A stretch of DNA of 7,206 bases from Nitrospira sp. (GTDB lineage Bacteria > Nitrospirota > Nitrospiria > Nitrospirales > Nitrospiraceae), in assembly GCA_025360665.1 (NCBI GenBank), contig JANYBU010000336.1:1-7206 (forward strand), written 5' to 3'. Positions 6,295-7,206 of this stretch are shown piece by piece (position 1 is the stretch's first letter; each line of letters begins with the position of its first letter). A model generated the notes under the pieces. The model was not told where the DNA came from, made no database searches, and saw nothing but the letters and a program-made list of their open reading frames with translations. Made by a program: the position numbers and the translations under genes.

Positions 6295-6885
6295 ATGACT
6301 CTCAGGATGCCGACTCTACCGATGGCGGTGCTCCGTCGCTTTGTGCCGCTGAGCCTGGTGACCCTCACCACGGTCGGGTGCGCGGTCTTCCTCTACGTCG
6401 GGATTCGCGAACCAGCAGGGTCACGGCTCGAACAAGCGGAAACGGCGTTTCAGACGGCCAAGCAAAACCAGGCACAGTTGTCTCGCACCAGAGTCTTGCA
6501 AGAACAAGCGCGAACCGCTCAGCAACACATCGAGGACGTGTGGAAGGGATTACCGACCCAGAACGAATTCGCATCGTTTGCCATGGCGATTTCGGAAGTG
6601 GGGCGCCTGGAACATGTCGCCATTCCGGGGATGGCCTATCACGTCGAAAAGGCGGAAGGCGCCGTGCCCGTGAAGGCGACGCTCACGTTCAAGGTGACCG
6701 GAAGCTATGGGGCCATCTATCGGTTTATTCATCGCTTGGAGTTGACGGAGCCCTATCTGGTGATTGAACGACTGGACGCGGCGCGCCTGGACAAGTCCGA
6801 CCGCGCCTCATCCACGCTCCTCGTGTTCAACGTCAAGGTGGCCACATTTCTCCGGCCGAGTCCTCCGGGAGCACAGGAGTTATGA
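6295..6885 (+). CDS. pilO: PilO-like inner-membrane platform protein
   Basis: Partner of PilN in the inner-membrane platform that aligns the secretin, pseudopilus and ATPase. It has 196 residues: a short basic cytoplasmic start, one transmembrane helix (about 16-37, FVPLSLVTLTTVGCAVFLYV), a coiled coil (about 41-85, rich in Gln, Ala and Glu) and a periplasmic ferredoxin-like domain. The domain shows FASFAMAISEVGRLEHVAI, then VKATLTFKVTGSYGAIYRFI and a final EPYLVIERLDAARL strand, the usual PilO/GspM arrangement. It begins 5 nt after the pilN-like stop, with GGGAG at 6280-6284 as a likely ribosome-binding site, and overlaps the next gene by ATGA. PilO and GspM are structural homologues; PilO is preferred because a PilM-like gene is present. 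Confidence 0.8.
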   Translation: MTLRMPTLPMAVLRRFVPLSLVTLTTVGCAVFLYVGIREPAGSRLEQAETAFQTAKQNQAQLSRTRVLQEQARTAQQHIEDVWKGLPTQNEFASFAMAISEVGRLEHVAIPGMAYHVEKAEGAVPVKATLTFKVTGSYGAIYRFIHRLELTEPYLVIERLDAARLDKSDRASSTLLVFNVKVATFLRPSPPGAQEL

Positions 6886-7206
6886 GCCCATCGCTTCAAC
6901 GATATGTGCTGCTGGGACTGGGTGGAGCCTGGTGTGTCGTCATGCTGATGCGGATCCTCATGGCAGGGCGCCGCAGGAAGTGCCCTTGCAGTTTATCTCA
7001 GGAAAGCCAGTGTCCAAGACTCGTACGGCCGTAGGGATTCCCGATCTCTGGCACGTGAAGCGCGTCGGTACCCAAGCGCGTGAAATGCCAGAGGGACCCA
7101 AGAAGAATATTTTTGCCCCCCTCGGTGAATCGATGGCGGTGGGAGCAACGACCGTCACAGCCAAACGCGCCAAACACGCGCCACCGCCGATCGTGGCCGC
7201 AGTGCT
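6882..7206 (+). CDS. PilP/GspC-like periplasmic bridge protein, frameshifted and cut by the window end
   Basis: Likely inner-membrane-anchored periplasmic protein that connects the platform to the secretin. The ATG at 6882 overlaps the pilO-like stop by 4 nt. Frame 3 encodes MSPSLQRYVLLGLGGAWCVVML, an anchor helix that I read only to about residue 22, and then degenerates and stops at 7032-7034. The continuation is in frame 2 from about 6950: ADPHGRAPQEVPLQFISGKP, later PDLWHVKRVG, then PKKNIFAPLG and a Pro-rich stretch reaching the window edge. An EVPL-x-F segment after an anchor, followed by a KNIFAPL box, is what I would expect of PilP/GspC-like proteins next to PilMNO in atypical type II systems; that is from memory. 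Restoring the frame needs a net gain of 1 nt or loss of 2 nt (mod 3) between about 6945 and 6975. Function is inferred mainly from position. Confidence 0.55.

Noticed and set aside
6270..6767. Plus-strand 165-codon open frame overlapping the PilO-like gene in another frame
   Set aside because: It is Arg/Gly/Ser/Asp-rich without structure, while the PilO frame has a membrane helix, coiled coil and family pattern.

Overview
The window is a tightly packed, single-strand (+) segment of an operon for an envelope-spanning secretion or pilus machine of the type II secretion / type IV pilus superfamily. It reads: secretin (outer-membrane channel, N-terminus outside the window) with a C-terminal cohesin-like domain; a GspG-like pseudopilin; a coiled-coil LysM lipoprotein; a GspE/PilB/MshE-type assembly ATPase; then PilM-, PilN-, PilO- and PilP/GspC-like inner-membrane platform proteins. 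Spacings run from 4-11 nt overlaps to a 17 nt gap. There is no room for internal promoters and no terminator, RNA gene, mobile element or CRISPR array was seen.

The source is a Gram-negative, fairly GC-rich bacterium. A GspG-type pseudopilin combined with a PilM/N/O/P platform (instead of GspL/GspM), plus a secretin carrying a cohesin domain, recalls atypical type II systems of Nitrospirota and Geobacter-like Desulfobacterota. A Nitrospira-like origin is my best guess; it is an inference from gene style and was not tested by a search.

Region by region: 1-240 should encode the secretin N domains but no single frame carries them convincingly. 236-1066 is the secretin core, 1067-1336 a Pro/Ser/Gly-rich linker, and 1337-1704 a cohesin-like domain broken by a frameshift in a 10-nt tandem repeat (1542-1571). 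1697-2098 is the pseudopilin, 2103-2858 the LysM lipoprotein, 2876-4597 the ATPase, 4602-5600 PilM-like, 5597-6289 PilN-like, 6295-6885 PilO-like, and 6882-7206 a frameshifted, window-truncated PilP/GspC-like gene.

Working model: the ATPase powers pseudopilin assembly through the PilM-PilN-PilO platform. The PilP-like protein bridges the platform to the secretin, and the LysM lipoprotein ties the channel to peptidoglycan or the outer membrane. GspF/PilC, minor pseudopilins and prepilin peptidase are absent here and must lie elsewhere. The most notable oddities are reading-frame breaks in both the secretin and the PilP-like gene while the genes between them are intact, the cohesin-tailed secretin, the LysM lipoprotein, and an ATPase N-domain that keeps the c-di-GMP-binding MshEN spacing but has lost key residues.
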